Assembly: GCA_965153455.1 (NCBI GenBank) | Contig: OZ234499.1 | Location: 13,078,271 to 13,142,270 of the forward strand | Source of the DNA: Sphagnum compactum | Taxonomy: Eukaryota; Bryophyta; Sphagnopsida; Sphagnales | DNA: 64,000 bases | Direction: 5' to 3' | In this document: positions 63,021 through 64,000 of the stretch, piece after piece | Layout of the letters: the number at the start of each line of letters is the position of its first letter | Position numbering within the stretch: the first letter of the stretch is position 1 | The notes under the pieces: generated by a model | Told to the model about the DNA's origin: nothing | The model's input: only the letters and a program-made list of their open reading frames with translations | Database searches by the model: none | Program-made: the position numbers and the translations under genes

Positions 63021-63074
63021 AGGCAAGGCCCAAACCTAGAACTGGGGGTTAGTTAAAAATATGAAATAAGAACC

Positions 63075-63470
63075 AAAAAATAATTTCCCAAAAATAATTT
63101 TTTTTTTGGGGATTTGGAATCAAAGTTGAACTTACTCCTCAAGGAAGGTTTCATGTATCCACCAAACCCTAATTTCTTCTTTATGTCTATATATCATCTA
63201 ACCCACAATTTTGGACATAAAATAAAATTTCCCAAAAATAGTTTTTTGGAATTTGAAATGAAAGTCTCACTTGCTCCTCAAGGTTTCATGTAAATCCACC
63301 AAACCCTAATTTCTTCTTCTGTCTATATATCATCTAACCCACAGTTTTGGACATAAAATAAAATATCCCAAAAATGATTTTTTGGGATTTGGAAATGAAA
63401 GTTTAACTTACTCCTCAAGGTTTCATGTATCCACCAAACCCTAATTCTTCCTGTCTATATGTAACCCTAA
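63075..63470 (+). repeat. Three-copy ~136-bp tandem repeat in the HASTY-like promoter
   Basis: The phrases CTTACTCCTCAAGG, CATGTATCCACCAAACCCT, GTCTATATATCATCTAACCC and GGACATAAAATAAAAT recur in order. The anchor ACCAAACCCT is at 63161, 63298 and 63433 (periods 137 and 135). The third copy is cut short and runs into the leader of the gene. TATATA lies in the first two copies; the third has CTATATGTAACC instead. Confidence 0.88.
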
Positions 63471-63720
63471 TTGCATTGCCTTTGCACAGGCAGAGACAGA
63501 GGCAGCAGAAAGAAAAGACATATCGCAAGCGACCCACGACCTCAATTTGTAGAGAAAATTGTCTGAGTTTTTATAATCCGAGTCGAGGATTGTCTTGTTG
63601 TCTTTGTGGAAAAAAAATTGAGATTTGGGTTTGGGATTTTTTTCTTGAGAGAAATTTAGGTGGATTTGTTGCAGAGGAAGAAGAGGCGGGGAAGGAGAGG
63701 GGGATTTGCTGTTTTGTTCG

Positions 63721-63732
63721 ATGTCGTGGTGA
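63721..63732 (+). CDS. Three-codon upstream ORF (Met-Ser-Trp) before the HASTY-like start
   Basis: ATG TCG TGG TGA lies in the presumed leader, ending 10 bp before the main ATG at 63743 and in another frame. A ribosome would have to bypass or reinitiate after it. Whether it is transcribed depends on the unseen transcription start. Confidence 0.5.
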   Translation: MSW

Positions 63733-63742
63733 AGAGGAAGAG

Positions 63743-63862
63743 ATGACGGAAGCAGCAGTAGCAATGCAGCAAGTGGGGACGGCGGCCCAGGCAGTGGTAG
63801 TTGCACTGGATTGGCAATCGTCGCCCGAGACTCGTCGTAATGCTACGGCTTATCTCGACTCG
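63743..63862 (+). CDS. HST: HASTY-like exportin-5, first exon (gene continues past the right edge)
   Basis: ATG at 63743 opens 40 codons ending at a TCG|GTGCGT donor. The peptide has AQAVVVALDWQSSPETRR followed by NATAYLDS, which resembles the start of Arabidopsis HASTY (an AILAVVDFSST-DTRK... stretch ending in FLDS), with the splice at the same LDS point. HASTY is the plant exportin-5 ortholog, an importin-beta-fold protein at the nuclear pore that is needed for normal microRNA levels. Only the first helix of the importin N-terminal repeat is visible, so assignment rests on a short match plus the matching exon end. The 5' leader is purine-rich (GAGGAAGAAGAGGCGGGGAA). The intron is open at the window end. 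Other importin-beta family members are the main alternative. Confidence 0.65.
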
Positions 63863-64000
63863 GTGCGTCGCCCTTTCGTTTTTTCTCTTGGTGTATTTGT
63901 TGGTTTTTTCTTAAGGAGTTTGTTTGTTTTTTTTTTACCTTGCGATATTTTCTCCTGTTGTGTCAGAATTCTTTTTGTCTCTGGTTGCAATTTGAGATTC

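Noticed and set aside
1-64000. CRISPR array, bacterial operon or prophage
   Set aside because: Spliced plant genes and plant transposons; tandem arrays here lack the constant repeat plus unique spacer pattern.

Overview
The window is plant nuclear DNA, most likely from a bryophyte. A peat moss such as Sphagnum is my best guess, at low confidence. The signs are U2-type introns (GT..AG), plant-only or plant-typed genes (a WAV3-type RING protein, a HASTY/exportin-5 start, a gamma-glutamyl-peptidase-like protein), plant telomere-type TTTAGGG runs, and decayed copia and hAT elements in very AT-rich DNA. The genes are islands of normal base composition in an AT-rich sea of repeats.

Layout. 1-2300: 5' half of a WAV3-like RING E3 ligase gene on the minus strand, cut by the window edge, with a long leader holding a (CT)21 run. 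2300-26900: no intact gene; a decayed hAT element (8.8-9.8 kb), several AT-rich tandem arrays (10.0-11.7 and 12.3 kb) and two decayed copia elements (15.4-16.9 and 20.6-21.4 kb), the elements all on the minus strand. 27.0-27.5 kb: a protein kinase pseudogene. 30.9-32.6 kb and 41.9-43.4 kb: two paralogous four-exon genes on the minus strand, of a family I cannot name, with an acidic LEDWEFA motif, an AFHQFQHNPQ-VQ / DK-VW-AVLANE core and a C-terminal membrane helix. 46.2-48.7 kb: a second hAT remnant on the plus strand. 49.4-53.1 kb: T-rich tracts and minisatellites. 53.7-56.1 kb: a six-exon class I glutamine amidotransferase-like gene in which the catalytic Cys reads as Ser and the acidic Glu as Asp. 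61.4-63.0 kb: a foldback-type transposable element with roughly 300-bp inverted ends, followed by a 116-bp satellite built from fused element ends. 63.1-63.5 kb: a tandemly repeated promoter block. 63.7 kb to the end: first exon of a HASTY-like gene.

The genes do not form a pathway. The main interest lies in the substituted amidotransferase triad, the conserved twin genes of unknown function, the foldback element with its satellite, and a kinase pseudogene whose stops all fit C-to-T decay. Exon boundaries were derived by eye from reading frame, splice signals and comparison between paralogs or with known families; there is no transcript evidence.
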